From Halicephalobus mephisto (Eukaryota; Nematoda; Chromadorea; Rhabditida; Panagrolaimidae): a DNA stretch of 64,000 nt. The notes under the pieces were generated by a model that saw nothing but the letters and a program-made list of their open reading frames with translations, ran no database searches and had not been told where the DNA came from. Location: the NCBI GenBank assembly GCA_009193035.1, contig SWDT01000140.1, positions 46,948 to 110,947 of the forward strand. Reading direction: 5' to 3'. This document shows, piece after piece, positions 32,715-44,159 of the stretch (positions within the stretch are counted from its first letter, which is position 1; the number at the start of each line of letters is the position of its first letter). Position numbers and translations under genes: made by a program.

Positions 32715-34419
32715 ATGAGGATCCTAAAAAATTGCGTCGAAGATAACTGGATCATGGTCAGTTTCCTCCTTCTGGTTAATTATGTCATTTGTGAGTTTTA
32801 TTTGTTATATAGGTTGTTCAGCACGTATTGCAGTGTTCGTGACGATCTGGAATGTCCACCCGGTCGACTTCAGCGCCGGAGGATTCGATTACGTCTCCGT
32901 CCTTGGGACTTACGAGGTCTACTTCGTCATGGCCGTCTGCAACGGATTCATCATCCTCATCTACCAATACCAAATCAAGAGTATCGACCTTATCATGAAA
33001 GTCATACTGTACACAACGGTTACGGTACATGTTTTCTACGAACTTTACTTCCTCATCGCCTTGCTTCCGAGTGAGTTTTTTATTTCCAAAAAAATTTGTT
33101 TTCGACAGGTAGTTTCGGTGTTATGATTTTCGAAATATATGTCAGTTTTCCCACATCATTACCAACTCTCGAGGATAAAGGTCCTTCGTATTCCATATAA
33201 TCTCGATTCCGATCTATCCAAGCAGAATACAGCTTTAAAGCATGGATTACGAAATCACTATCGTGAAAATAACTTTTTAAACTGCTTTGGTTCTTAGTAA
33301 TTTCTAGCAATTCATGTGGAGGAAATTTCGAAAAACATTTACTTTTAATTCTGTATGTACTATTGATTACAACACCTTGCGAAATTAAAATTTTAGGATA
33401 TTTTAGTTTTTAAAGTTTCTAGAAATTCTCCTCGAGATTATTTCGTGAAAGTTCATTGTTGATTTTTTATATACAATTATTTGCAAAATTATGTAAAGTT
33501 AAAATTTTAGGATATTTTAGTTTTAAAAGCTTCTAGAAATTCTCCTCGAGATTACTTTGTGAAAGTTCATTGTTGATTTTTTATATACAATTATTTGCAA
33601 AATTATGTAAAGTTAAAATTTTAGGATATTTTAGTTTTAAAAGTTTCTAGAAATTCCCCTCGAGATTATTTCGTGAAAGTTCATTGTTGATTTTTTATGA
33701 TTTTGTAATTAGATGATTTGCAGCTATGTATGCATTTTTTTCTCTGCAGAACACCGAGGCCACTGGGACATGGATTGCTGATTTCCAACAAATGAAACAT
33801 CTGGCTAATGGGCTCCGTTTCCGTCCGGTTGAATATATCGACAATTCCACAAACAACAAAGGAATCACTGAACCCGCTTCCTATTTGCAAAAATTGATCC
33901 AATTGAAACCAGGTGTTGATGAAATTCAACGGATTTTCCGGTGCTGTGGCTTGGAGGACCCTTCTGACTGGGTTACTGATTTTTCTGGCTCTTTGACAAA
34001 GGCACAGACTACACTAGGATCAACGTATGTCTGGTGGACATCTGAAGCGGACAACTCCAGTCATCCTGATTCCTGCTGCGTCACGAACTACGGTCCTGTC
34101 TGTGTTCCCGCCAAAAACGGATGCTTGTTCGCTGTCGTCGAAGCTGTTCAGATCAACGTTCTGGTAAATTTATACATTTTTCCGTAATTTCACTTTCCAG
34201 GGATTTGGGATATTTATAATCATACTTGGAGTCGTGTCAATTTCTCGTGATGTTGTGCTGATCCGGATTATGTACAATAGTAGGCTCAAATCTCTCCCAA
34301 CCATCACCGAAGGAACCCAAAACGAATCTGCTGGAGAAAAAAAACCGAGATCTGCTGCTTTATCCCCGATTCTGCCGATCTACAACCGAGTCAAATTCAG
34401 TTCCGAGAGTTCTGCCTGA
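32715..34419 (+). CDS. Tetraspanin
   Basis: Five exons: 32715-32790, 32813-33070, 33109-33140, 33750-34163 and 34201-34419, giving 332 residues. Four membrane segments are visible: MVSFLLLVNYVI with the following Ala/Ile/Val stretch, VYFVMAVCNGFIILIY, ILYTTVTVHVFYELYFLIALL and GFGIFIIILGVVSI. The large extracellular loop has the diagnostic CCG motif (RCCGLEDPSDW), DSCCV and two further Cys. Exon 3 is only 32 nt (SFGVMIFEIY); without it the frame breaks, which supports it. The cytoplasmic tail (about 55 residues) is unusually long. Tetraspanins organise membrane protein clusters. A possible second operon member starts 192 bp downstream at 34611. Confidence 0.92.
33380..33705 (+). repeat. 114-bp tandem repeat in tetraspanin intron 3
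   Basis: About 2.9 copies with a period of exactly 114 bp, judged from the TTTTAGGATATTTTAG landmark at 33391, 33505 and 33619. The copies are nearly identical, so the expansion is recent. Each contains CTCCTCGAGATTA (CCCCTCGAG in the last copy). Confidence 0.9.
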
Positions 34420-34610
34420 ACCCGTCACAATCGACCCTAAATCCAGTCCTGTTTGCAATTTCCCTCCGTATTGGCGTATTTCGAAACCTCGTCCGGTTGT
34501 CATGACCACCTTGGGTCCTGTCTGACAACGTTCCCTTCCTGAAATCCCTTCAAAGACTTCCTGTCACGCAAATTGCTTAGTTTCAGTTTATCCCAAAGTT
34601 TACATCCCAA

Positions 34611-34862
34611 ATGCCAAAAAAATTGCCTTCTGTAGGAGATTCATATTCACAAAACCAAAAGGGTCCCGTTTCAACTTGGAATTTTCAACACATGGAAGAC
34701 ACCGCGTGGAAACCAGACGGATTCCGCGGCGTTAAGGCTCTCGGAGCGAAAGCGAAAGTGAACAGTGATAATCGTGCTAAAAGTGAAAAAGCCAAGTCAA
34801 AGAGTGCAAGTAAAGCTCCAGAAATAAATGGAGATCAAGGAAAATTAAGAATAATAAGTTGA
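34611..34862 (+). CDS. Small basic orphan protein
   Basis: A single-exon frame of 83 codons. A TTTCAG acceptor ends at 34586, 24 nt before the ATG, which supports a trans-spliced mRNA. The product is Lys/Ala/Ser-rich: [16 protein letters not shown], then [19 protein letters not shown], then [15 protein letters not shown]. It has no signal or membrane segment and no family I recognise. It follows the tetraspanin by 192 bp in the same direction, as a downstream operon gene would. Its last 18 nt overlap the antisense end of the MEC-8 coding region, so the two mRNAs must overlap. Confidence 0.55.
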   Translation: MPKKLPSVGDSYSQNQKGPVSTWNFQHMEDTAWKPDGFRGVKALGAKAKVNSDNRAKSEKAKSKSASKAPEINGDQGKLRIIS

Positions 34863-36781
34863 TGATTGAGATGAACCGCCTTCGCCCATCCGACTTTTGG
34901 CGTATTCTATTCTGAATCCACCAGAACGATCAGATGAAGCCAATTGATGTCCCTGAAGAGCATTCATTGCAATAGTTGCTTGTCTGACGTCCTGGAATTC
35001 GACAAATGCGACGGGCGGAGCACATTTGGTGTTCAACCTGAGTCTGCAGAATCCACTGTACTTCTTGAATACTTGACGCATTTCGTCTTCACATGGATTA
35101 GTTCCAATGTTAGCAACAAATAAGGTCGAACACGGGGCATTACCGTTGGATTGGGTCCCCAGAATACTCAGATTGGCCATGATCTGCTGTTGCTGAAGAG
35201 CTGCCATCGCGGCGAGGGCGTTTGGTTGGAGGAATTGGGGACTCGTTCCTGGTATTATCGGTAAACTTTGAATAGGTAAAGAGTACATTCCATTCGTAGC
35301 TAAAAACTGATGATGCTCTAAGGCTTGAAATTGGTTAAAAGCACCTGCAGCTCCTAGAAGAGCAGAATCAAGTGTCGAAGCGGCCGTCACTCCGGACAAT
35401 CCCGGAGCGAAAACAGGCGGTGATGGTTGTTTAGGTTTCGCTACTTTCGTGTTCGATCTTGCTAATTCCAATCTAATCTGCTGTCCAATATCGGGATCAA
35501 AACGGACACCAGAAAGTTTTCTCCTTGCTTCATCCGCGTCCTGACGTGTGGCAAACGTCACAAATCCGACTGGAGCCGAGGGTTTTCCATTTTTGTTTGT
35601 GACTTTAAGCAGGGACGACTCATATCCAGGATAAGCGCGAAACAGGAGGTACAGCTCTCTCGGCTTCGTGTCCATCGGAAGTCCGGAGACAAAAAGGGTC
35701 CTCACCTGCAAATTTCTATTTTTAAAAAATTTGCAAATTTTGTTTCGTTTCCTCATCCGAAGAATGCAAAAGACAAAAATTTGAACACCTGCAACACCCG
35801 GATTCCAAGCTTGAGCCATTCGTCTAGGTCATCCGGCATGTGCAGAATAGCACCTGATCATATTATCACGAAATGATGCATTTTGTATGTGGTTTTTTGA
35901 TACAATGGTCTCTATACGCAATTTGAAAATTCCCGTAAAAAATAAAAATCAACAGTTTTGTGTCGGATAGGAATGATTTCGTAATCACTCATGTTACATA
36001 ATTCATATATGAATATCCCAATGAAACGGTCTCGACAAGAAATTCGAAAACTTTCTAAAAACGAAAAATCCTTGGTGATTGTGTCGCATGGGGGTTATTT
36101 CGTAATCACTCATTACATAATTCATATATGAATATCTCAATGAAACGGTCTCGACAAGAATTCCCAAATTAAAACAACATAAAATTCAATTACGCGCGGT
36201 GACAATTTAATTGTCAATTATTTGAAACCAGATTTCTCGTGAATGAATCTAGAAACTTCTGGATTCAGATAAGACTAGAAATAAAATCCCTAGTTTGGGA
36301 AGTTAATTTTGATATATGGAAGAAATGAGGAAATTAGGATTTAGAGAATTGACCAAAGTTCTTAGTTTGTTCAAAAACTGACCTGATTGCTTGGATCGCT
36401 GGAGGATACTGTAGAGCAATTGTCCAGAGAATCGACGGAATTGGCCGGATTCATCTTTCCGTTCTCCATGGGATTGTGGTAGACTTCATCTCCGCTGGAC
36501 CCAAGTCCCGTGTTTGCCATATCGGGAGGAGAAATCCCAGACGACGATGGGGATATATCGATTCTTGCTCGTTTGGCTTCTGGTGGTTGATGAATATTGG
36601 AATACGATGGAGGATTAATCGTCGAAGTTGTAGAGTTATTTGCAGCAAATGCAGCTGCGGCGGCGGCGGCACTGTAAATTATGCCTTGATGGGGTCCACC
36701 AACCGCGCCGTAGACTGCAGGTTCGAGTTTCAGGGATGCCAGTGTGAAGGAGATTTCGTCAACTTCTTCTTGGTTAAAATA
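34845..36781 (-). CDS. mec-8: RNA-binding splicing regulator MEC-8 (RBPMS family), 5' end unresolved
   Basis: Two exons are clear: an upstream one from at most 36781 down to 36383, and the main exon 35705-34845 (287 codons). Two RRMs are present: [24 protein letters not shown] with [14 protein letters not shown], and [18 protein letters not shown] with [15 protein letters not shown]. They are separated by an Ala/Leu/Gln linker. The C-terminus matches the RBPMS/MEC-8 family. MEC-8 controls alternative splicing in touch neurons and hypodermis. The upstream exon encodes poly-Ala and [10 protein letters not shown] low-complexity sequence and stays open to 36781 without an ATG. The start is therefore in an unseen exon or at an internal Met (DMANTG). 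Confidence 0.88.
35958..36165 (-). repeat. Two-copy tandem duplication in the mec-8 intron
   Basis: Two roughly 100-bp copies share 'TTTCGTAATCACTCAT', 'ACATAATTCATATATGAA' and 'GAAACGGTCTCGACAAGAA'. Each contains the palindrome TTCATATATGAA. Confidence 0.8.
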
Positions 36782-36914
36782 CTATCAATTTGTGCCCGAG
36801 GTGATTAGCAGTGGAATACCGTTGGAGAAGAGTGACGTGCTCGAAATGCAAAGAGGTCTGGAAAGGTGGCTATGAAGTGAAGAAAACACAACGAACGACA
36901 TATAGCGACACGAC

Positions 36915-37050
36915 GTGCAAAATTCGAATTTTTACAAATAATAAAAAAATCCGAATTTTCATAAATAATAAAAAAACTCGAATTTTTGCAAATAATAAAA
37001 AAAATCTAAATTTTTACAAATAATAAAAAAAATTCGAATTTTTATAAAAA
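36915..37050 (+). repeat. About 30-bp tandem repeat
   Basis: Four to five units of the form AATTCGAATTTTTACAAATAATAAAAAA, with single-base changes. Confidence 0.85.
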
Positions 37051-37148
37051 ATATTGAAAATGGGCGTTGTTATGGAATTATCTCGACGCGAATTTTTGAG
37101 ACTTTTAGGGAAATTATAATGTGGATTTAGATGTTGACTTCAAAGTGA

Positions 37149-37541
37149 TACTTAAAAAAGTAGCTTTTTACGTAATGGTTGTGATGCGAAAGTCAAAAAT
37201 TTGAAGGATATTCCAAACTTTAATGTTTGAATGATTGTATTAGATTTTAGATTTAAAAAATAAAATTTTGGCGGGAAGTGAATGAATGCCAGACGTGGTT
37301 TTTATTCATTTTTGAACTCAAAAATAATCTCGAAATTGTTTCAACACGGATTTTTAGAATCTAAGAATATCCTAGAAGTTAAACTTCCAGATTTCATTGA
37401 ATTCCAGAACTTTTTCGAGAAAAACTACTTTGGCAAAACGTACCCACTGCCAACTATGCATCCTTGGCAAAGAGTGAATGAATGCCAACTATCACCTTCT
37501 TATATTCCACAACTTAAAAACAATTGCGAAATCATTTCGAC
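37149..37541 (+). repeat. Long direct repeat, copy 1
   Basis: About 390 bp matching 38395-38791 at roughly 95 percent. Both copies keep a 90-odd codon open frame (MNAxRGFYSFLNSK ... NECQLSPSYIPQL), but no family is recognised and the frame may be chance. The two copies bracket a GC-richer 850-bp segment. Confidence 0.85.
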
Positions 37542-37734
37542 AGATTTTCGAATCTTTTCTAATCGTTAAAAATTCAAGATTTCTTATTTTGATTTCGAAA
37601 TCGTAATATTTTAAATTAAAAATGACCAGTTTTACTAAATAGTCTCGACACGGATGTCCAGAATTTTTAAAAACCTCAACGCTTTCGTATGAAATGAAAA
37701 AAACGCGTGGAAAAAATTAAAAAAGCTAAAAACG

Positions 37735-38215
37735 AAATCCTGACGCTTTTTGGAGGCAAAAACGAGTGCGGAGCTCAAATCGTCCGACACAAAGGTCGAA
37801 GCCCGCGCGAAAGACGACCAAACGGGACATATATGCCCGTTTTTCCCTTTTCCGGGCCGATCGACCGGGTCAGAGCTCAGTTCTTGGCCGCGCAACGATC
37901 GATCTCTAACGACAGACAGACAAACAACCTTAAAAAAATGAGATTTTTTTTGGATTATTTTGAAAAATCAGAAATTTTTTGTCGAAGAATATATAAACCG
38001 AAAATTGACTGAATGGGAAAGACCGCTCCGGATGGGGTTATGCCCGAGGGAACGACACACCTTTTAAAAACATCAAGAGGTGCGCTTTCGGCACTTCCCG
38101 TCGCTGCGGTGACAGACTAGGACAGACCTACTCACGTGCCCTCAGGGGATATACACTCACCAGATACACCTCTGCCCCACCGACGGTCAAACAACGCAAA
38201 AAATGACCAACAACA
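37735..38215. repeat. GC-rich blocks between the direct repeats
   Basis: Two blocks stand out. At 37735-37920 there are stem-forming pieces (ACGGGACATATATGCCCGT; GAGCTC twice; GACAGACAGACA). At 38020-38215 a stretch reads GGATGGGGTTATGCCCGAGG through GACAGACTAGGACAGACC. The first looks like interspersed repeats common in nematode genomes; no RNA gene model fits either. Confidence 0.45.
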
Positions 38216-38394
38216 GTTGTATCTAAGTGTGAAAAGATTTGATTTGATCAAGTGTTTTCAGTCGAATTAGAAAACTGACAACACTTGTCTCATCAAAAAC
38301 GTAAAATAAATTTCGAAAACTGGATTTTAGTCAGGAAGTTTTATTTTAAAATTCGACTTTGACAATAGTACTGGAAAACACCAAAAATACTGGT

Positions 38395-38791
38395 GTAAAA
38401 AAGTAGCTTTTTACGTAATGGTTGTGATGCGAAAGTCAAAAATTTGAAGGATATTCCAAAATTTAATATTTGCATGATTGTATTAGATTTTAGATTTAAA
38501 AAATAAAATTTTGGCGGGAAGTGAATGAATGCCAAACGTGGTTTTTATTCATTTTTGAACTCAAAAATAATCTCGAAATTGTTTCAACACGGATTTCTAG
38601 AATCTAAGAATATCCTAGAAGTTAAATTTCCAGATTTCATTAAATTCCAGAACTTTTTCGAGAAAAACTACTTTGGCAAAACGTACCCACTGCCAACTAT
38701 GCATCCTTGGCAAAAAGTGAATGAATGCCAACTATCACCTTCTTATATTCCACAACTTAAAAACCAAAACAATTGCGAAATTATTTCGACA
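38395..38791 (+). repeat. Long direct repeat, copy 2
   Basis: Partner of 37149-37541. Confidence 0.85.
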
Positions 38792-39244
38792 CGAATTCCC
38801 TGAATTTTCTAGAAGCTTCCAGAATTCAAAATTTCTTATTTTGGTTTCAAATTTCTATTAAATTCTAGAAAATCCTAAAAATTTTCAAGAGATTCTACAA
38901 ATTTGTAATTTTTAATTTTTTGATTTTTTAAATTTTTTTAAAGATTTTTTATTTTAAAAAATTTGAGGAAATCCCGACACGAATCTTCGGAGAAAAACTA
39001 AAAAATTCTAGAAAAACCGTCGGTGATAAAATCGAACTTGACTGATCACATCAGATCTCACAATCTTGCGGGATTATCTAATATTCTGTCCGAAGATTCC
39101 TGATGGCACTTTCGAGATTGACATTAGTATTATTTATGGAAGGTTGATTTTCGACAAAAGACCAAAATCGGGTTTTAAACTTGAAAAACCTATTGTAAAC
39201 AATCTTTCGAGAATTTTAGCTTCTTTTGAAATACATGAATCAGA

Positions 39245-39745
39245 TTCAAAAATCAACAAAATTTGAAAATTCAAAAATCAACAAAATTCGAAAGTTCAGA
39301 AATTCGAAAAATTCAGAAATTTAAAAATTCGAAAAAATTCAGAAATTTGAAAATTCAAAAATTCGAAAATTCGGAAATTCAAAAATTCGGAAATTCAGAA
39401 ATTTGAAAATTCAAAAATTCGAAAATTCGGAAATTCAAAAATTCGGAAATTCAGAAATTTGAAAATTCAAAAATTTAAAAATTCAGAAATTTAAAAATTC
39501 GAAAATTCAGAAATTTAAAAATTCGAAAAATTTAAAAATTCGAAAATTCAGAAATTTAAAAATTCGGAAATTCAAAAATTCGGAAATTCAGAAATTTAAA
39601 AATTCGAAAAATTTAAAAATTCAGAAATTTAAAAATTCGAAAATTCAGAAATTTGAAAATTCAAAAATTCGAAAATTCAGAAATTTAAAAATTCGAAAAT
39701 TTAAAAATTTAAAAATTCAGAAATTTAAAAATTCGAAATTTAGCA
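39245..39745 (+). repeat. AT-rich minisatellite of AAATTCGAAA/AAATTCAGAA type
   Basis: Roughly 500 bp built from 9-12-bp units such as AAATTCGAAA, AAATTCAGAA and AAATTTAAAA in irregular order. Confidence 0.9.
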
Positions 39746-40009
39746 ATTCAGAAAATTCGAAAATGGCCATCTGTGGAAATTTAAAATGTTAACCTTGACC
39801 GATCAAATTGAATCCTCAAAAACCTATGAAAACAAAGTATCCAGGTTGACGACATTTGAGCAAGGACATTTCCATAGAAATAATTTCCCTCAAAACTAAG
39901 AGGACCAAAAATAACAAAGTGTTGCTCAGCACGAAAGGACATTCATTCCAAATGGACTCGATTGTTTATTCCAAGTTGAGGATTCTCTCAAAATCGATTA
40001 TTGACGGAT

Positions 40010-40139
40010 CTATCTAAAGTAGAACAAGTCGGCAATCTTTGTGGTTTTTTCGCAAGCAGATTCCTCTGCGCATCGACCGGTCTTTCCCGAGCAGTCAAAT
40101 GCGAAACATAACAGGCGAGAAGATCGACAATGTCCTTGT
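40010..40139 (-). CDS. Candidate last exon C, Cys-rich ending
   Basis: A GC-richer island. On the minus strand, after a TTTTTTCTTGACGGAAG acceptor, the frame reads GQGHCRSSRLLCFAFDC, then SGKTGRCAEESACEKTTK, and stops after LFYFR. An AATAAA signal lies 40 nt beyond the stop (plus 39965-39970), which supports a real 3' end. It begins in the phase that the donor of 44558-44654 needs. A second open frame in the same exon (DIVDLLACYVSHLTARERP) needs a different phase, so the reading is not settled. Confidence 0.4.
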
Positions 40140-41159
40140 CTTCCGTCAAGAAAAAAGAACAGCCCATCCATACAAAAAACAAAATATCGAATTTTTAAGT
40201 CAACCACTTTTCCAATTTTTAGGAAACACAATCTGGCCGAAATTTATCCCAGGTTGTTGCAAAGAACAAGATAAAGGTTTTAGTGTTAATCCCCACTACC
40301 CAGCAACAGTGAAAAAATAGGTTTCGGAAATGCAAAAATTAATTTTTCAAAGTCAATCGTCGAAATTTAAAATTCAAATTTTTCACGGATTTTTTAATTT
40401 TTCAAAAACTTCACTTTAAAAATTTATATAAAAACAACTAAAATTAATAAATACAAGTATTAGAAAATATTTAAACAAAAAACAAATTTTAAAAAATTAA
40501 TTTTTTTAAAAACTTATTTTAAAAATTCATTTTTTAAAAAACTTATATTAAAAATAATTTAAAAACAATAAATACACAGTTTAACGATTTTTTAAATTAC
40601 AATAAAAAAGAAACAAAAAAATTAATAAATTTTCGAATAAAATTAAATTAAAAAAAATAATTTTTTTGAAAAACAAAAAACCCGCGAATTTTGTCCTGAC
40701 ACGAAAGGATTATTAACTTCGACGATTAACTTTCGCAAATTTTGGGAACTTGGAAAATTCAAAAATCTTTTTAAATTTATTTTTTTTTTTGTTTTTGTTT
40801 TATAAAATAATAAAGACGAAAATCCAACCTCCGACAAAACACCGTTCCAAATAATAATAATATTTGACTTAGATAAGCTGAATAAATCCAAAAAATTACT
40901 CAGTCACAAAATTCCCGCAGATATTATTCAAAAAATCACTCTGATCGTAAATACCATAAAAAAGTAAAATTTTCAATAGGTACTGTGTTTTGCAAAAATA
41001 AAAACAATTGCAAATATTTATGAAGCAAACGATGAGATCAAAATAAACATTTTTACCGGACTTATTTTTGATCATTTTGGGAATTTTAAAGGTTTACTAA
41101 CATTACGAAATAATAATAATAATAGAAATAATAATAAATCTACAGTGTCCGAAAACTTT

Positions 41160-41435
41160 ATCCATGAAAATAGGATTTTTAAAATTTTATTTTCATATAT
41201 AATGAAAATCAGATTTTTAAAATTTCATATATAAAAATAAAATTAAAGAAAATTTAATAATTATACATCAAAAATCGTACATAATCTTCTGAAAATTCAT
41301 ATATGAAAATAGGATTTTTAAAGTTTTATTTTCATATATAATAAAAATCGGATTTTTAAAAATTTATATATAAAAATAAAATTAAAATAGATTTAGTAAT
41401 TAGACATCAAAAATCGTACATAATCTTCTGAAAAT
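41160..41435 (+). repeat. Tandem duplication rich in TTCATATATGAA
   Basis: Two copies of a roughly 140-bp unit (AAAATAGGATTTTTAAA ... ACATCAAAAATCGTACA). After them come three looser copies of 'AATCTCTAATCC...TTCCGAAAG' up to 41625. Confidence 0.7.
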
Positions 41436-42582
41436 AGGATTAAAGAAATCTCTAATCCATATCTGGTAAAAATAAAATGAAATTTTCCGAAAGTTCATAT
41501 ATAAAAATAGGCTCGAGAAATCTCTAATCCCTACATGATTAATAAAGTGAAATCTTCCGAAAGTCCATGTGCAGAAATGAGATTAAAGAAATCCCTAATC
41601 CAGATCTGATAAAAATAAAATTTTCGAAAAATTTATATAAAAATTTCAAAAATACATGTTTTTACATTTAAAATAAAATTTTTGAAGAATTTATATATGA
41701 AATTTAAAAATATCCTTGGTTTTTATATATTTGAAATAAAATAAAAATTTTCGAAAATTTATATAAAAAAGTGAAAATTTTTATAATTTTTGTATTTCAA
41801 AAATAACGAGAATTGTCCCAAAAATTCATATATGAAAATACGACAAAAAAGACATTCGTAATCTCTATATAATAAATGCAAAAAATAATTTTATTCTCAA
41901 AATAGATAAAACATATTTGACGTAATCCGATCAAATCCAAAAAATTGTAAAAATTAGTTATTGATTTAAAAAAAAATAAATTAAAAAAAATAATTTTAAA
42001 AAATTGTTTAAAAAAATAAATTAAAAAAATTATTTTAAAAAATTTTAAAAAATCGATTTTTTTAAAAAGTTATTTAAAAGTTGAAATTTAAAAAAAATTA
42101 TTTAAAAAGTTTTAAAAAATCGATTTTTTTTAATTTATTCGATAAAATAAAAACTATTTTCTTAATTAATAAAAAAATTTAAAATAGTTTTTTAAAATTT
42201 TTAAAATTCAATAAAAAAGTTGTTTTTTAATATTTAATTTAAAAATTTACAAATATAATTTTTTTGAAATTTTTAATAAAAAATAAGTTTTAAAACGAAA
42301 TTAAAAAAATAATTTTTTAAAATTTTTTTAAAATAAAAAAATTGTTTTTCTGACTATTGATTTGAAAAATTTACTAAAAAACAGTTTTTTTCAAAAATAA
42401 AATAAAAAATAAATGAAAAATAATCTTTAAAATTTGGTTTAAAACGAAATAAAAAAAGTTTTTTCAACAACAACAAAGGTCACACTTATTCATCGAAAAA
42501 AAAATTTTTTTTTGCAAGTTGCATGCAGAAAAATGCCGCTCAGGAGACAGCGTCAAAGACGGAAAAGCCAAGACAAAAAACT

Positions 42583-42685
42583 TTAACCCAACTGCCTGAC
42601 AGCTTTCTTGCTTCGCTGGACTCTTCCAAAAGAAGTCAATTGCCCTTGAGCTCGAACAGGATGTCTACCACTTGAGCAGGAACGG
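42583..42685 (-). CDS. Candidate last exon B, basic ending
   Basis: On the minus strand, TTTTATTCAG is followed by one nucleotide completing a codon and then RSCSSGRHPVRAQGQ, LTSFGRVQRSKKAVRQLG and a stop. The island is clearly GC-richer than its surroundings. The entry phase (one nucleotide) fits the exit phase of 44558-44654 (two nucleotides). No family recognised. Confidence 0.45.
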
Positions 42686-42818
42686 CTGAATAAAAAAGTT
42701 GATTCTGAGTGGAAAACGTTTGGGGATGTTTGTTGGATTTGGGTGGACATGGGATGGACAGGGGAAGGAAGAAATTAACTCCAGGAAGATTGCAAAGTGG
42801 AAGACAAGCAGTGAAATT

Positions 42819-43285
42819 TTAAAATGAAAAGGAAAGAAATCCTTGGCGTAATGTCCAGAATAACGAATTTCAAATTTACCGCGTTTTTGGCAAAGTCCAC
42901 AAAATGCCAAATTTGGCGGGACTTTCAAATTTCGATTTTTTTGTGAAATTAAAAATTTAAATATTCTAAACTTTTAAAATGAAAAGGAAAAAAATCCTTG
43001 GCGTAATGTCCAGAATAATGAATTTCAAATTTACCGCGTTTTTGGCAAAATGCACACAATGCCAAATTTGGTGGGACTTTCGAATTTTGGTTTTTTTGTG
43101 AAATTAAAAATTTAAATATTCTAAACTTTTAAAACAAAGGAAAACGAAATCCTTGGCGTAATGTCCAGAATAATGAATTTTAAATTTACCACTTTTTGGC
43201 AAAGTCCACACAATGCCAAATTTGGCGGGACTTTCGAATTTCGGTTTTCTAAACTTACTTTTTAAAACTTTTTTTATAAAAATAA
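42819..43285 (+). repeat. 155-bp tandem satellite
   Basis: Three copies with an exact 155-bp period, judged from AATCCTTGGCGTAATG at 42838, 42993 and 43148; a degraded fourth runs to about 43440. The copies contain TTTGGCGGGACTTTC. Open frames here (YSGHYAKDF on minus) are by-products of the repeat. Confidence 0.9.
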
Positions 43286-43488
43286 AAATTTGAATATTGT
43301 GAAATTTTAAAAAGAAGAAATTCCACCTACTTTCTAAAAAAATAAAAAACCACATTTTGGCACAATGTACATAACAGCAAATTTGGCGGGATTTTTAGAT
43401 TTAAAATTTTTATCCTTGGTTTTACGATTTTTGAAAAATGAAAAACTTGAATATGGCGCAACTTCAAAAGGAAAAAATCTGTTTTTAG

Positions 43489-43668
43489 TATGAAGAACCG
43501 AAAACGACTATGGAACATTTTTCATCTGAGAATGGTCACTTTGTTGAATGCCAGTTTGCCAGATTCCCAAACGGACATTATCTGTCAAAACCCGCGGGAA
43601 ACGGGAAGCGGCGAAACGTGTCGACTTTGGAATCTGCCATTTTTGAAATTTTATCTTGCGCAAAATGA
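43489..43668 (+). CDS. Candidate plus-strand exon
   Basis: After a CTGTTTTTAG acceptor, the frame reads YEEPKTTMEHFSSENGHFVE, CQFARFPNGHYLSK and STLESAIFEILSCAK, then stops (60 codons). Composition and the acceptor favour real coding. A second frame is open through to a GAG|GTAAAA donor at 43699 (LPDSQTDIICQNPRE), so it could also be an internal exon. No upstream partner is identified and no family recognised. Confidence 0.35.
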   Translation, partial: YEEPKTTMEHFSSENGHFVECQFARFPNGHYLSKPAGNGKRRNVSTLESAIFEILSCAK

Positions 43669-44159
43669 GATGGATTGGCATGACTGGTCGTTGGAGGAGG
43701 TAAAAATGGATTGAAAATTTTAAGTGAAAAAATTAGAGTAACAAGTAAAAGTGTGAAAGTACTCTCAATCCGACAAGAATGCGCAAATCGGATACTTGAA
43801 ATTTCTACAATAGTTCCTGAGATTTGGGAAAACCGAAAAAATCCGGAAAATCGAGAACAAACAAATCCACGCTCCAGTAACCTTCAATGATTAGTCGAAA
43901 TTATAAAATAATTTTTTGAATTAAATGAATTTTGAAAAATTAATTTTTATGGTCGTTCGGAGATGGATAAAAGAAATCCAGGAAATCCGTCAATTGGATA
44001 AATGTGGATTTGGGTTTCTGGAGAAAAATGGACATCGATGTAAAGTCAAATTTTTCCAAGAAAAAAATTTAAAATATCGGTCAATTTTTACGATTTATTG
44101 GATGCAAAAAGTTGGATGACGATTAAAACCGTAAACAACAAATAAAAATTTATTTATTT

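Noticed and set aside
37282..37569. Open frame present in both 390-bp direct repeats
   Set aside because: Conservation is explained by the recent duplication; no start context or family match.
38030..38215. GC-rich block considered as 5S, SL or other small RNA gene
   Set aside because: No match to remembered 5S, U6 or SL RNA sequence and no internal promoter boxes.
42665..43355. Minus frames with YSGHYAKDF in the 155-bp satellite
   Set aside because: Repeated in every satellite unit with shifting frames; not a protein.
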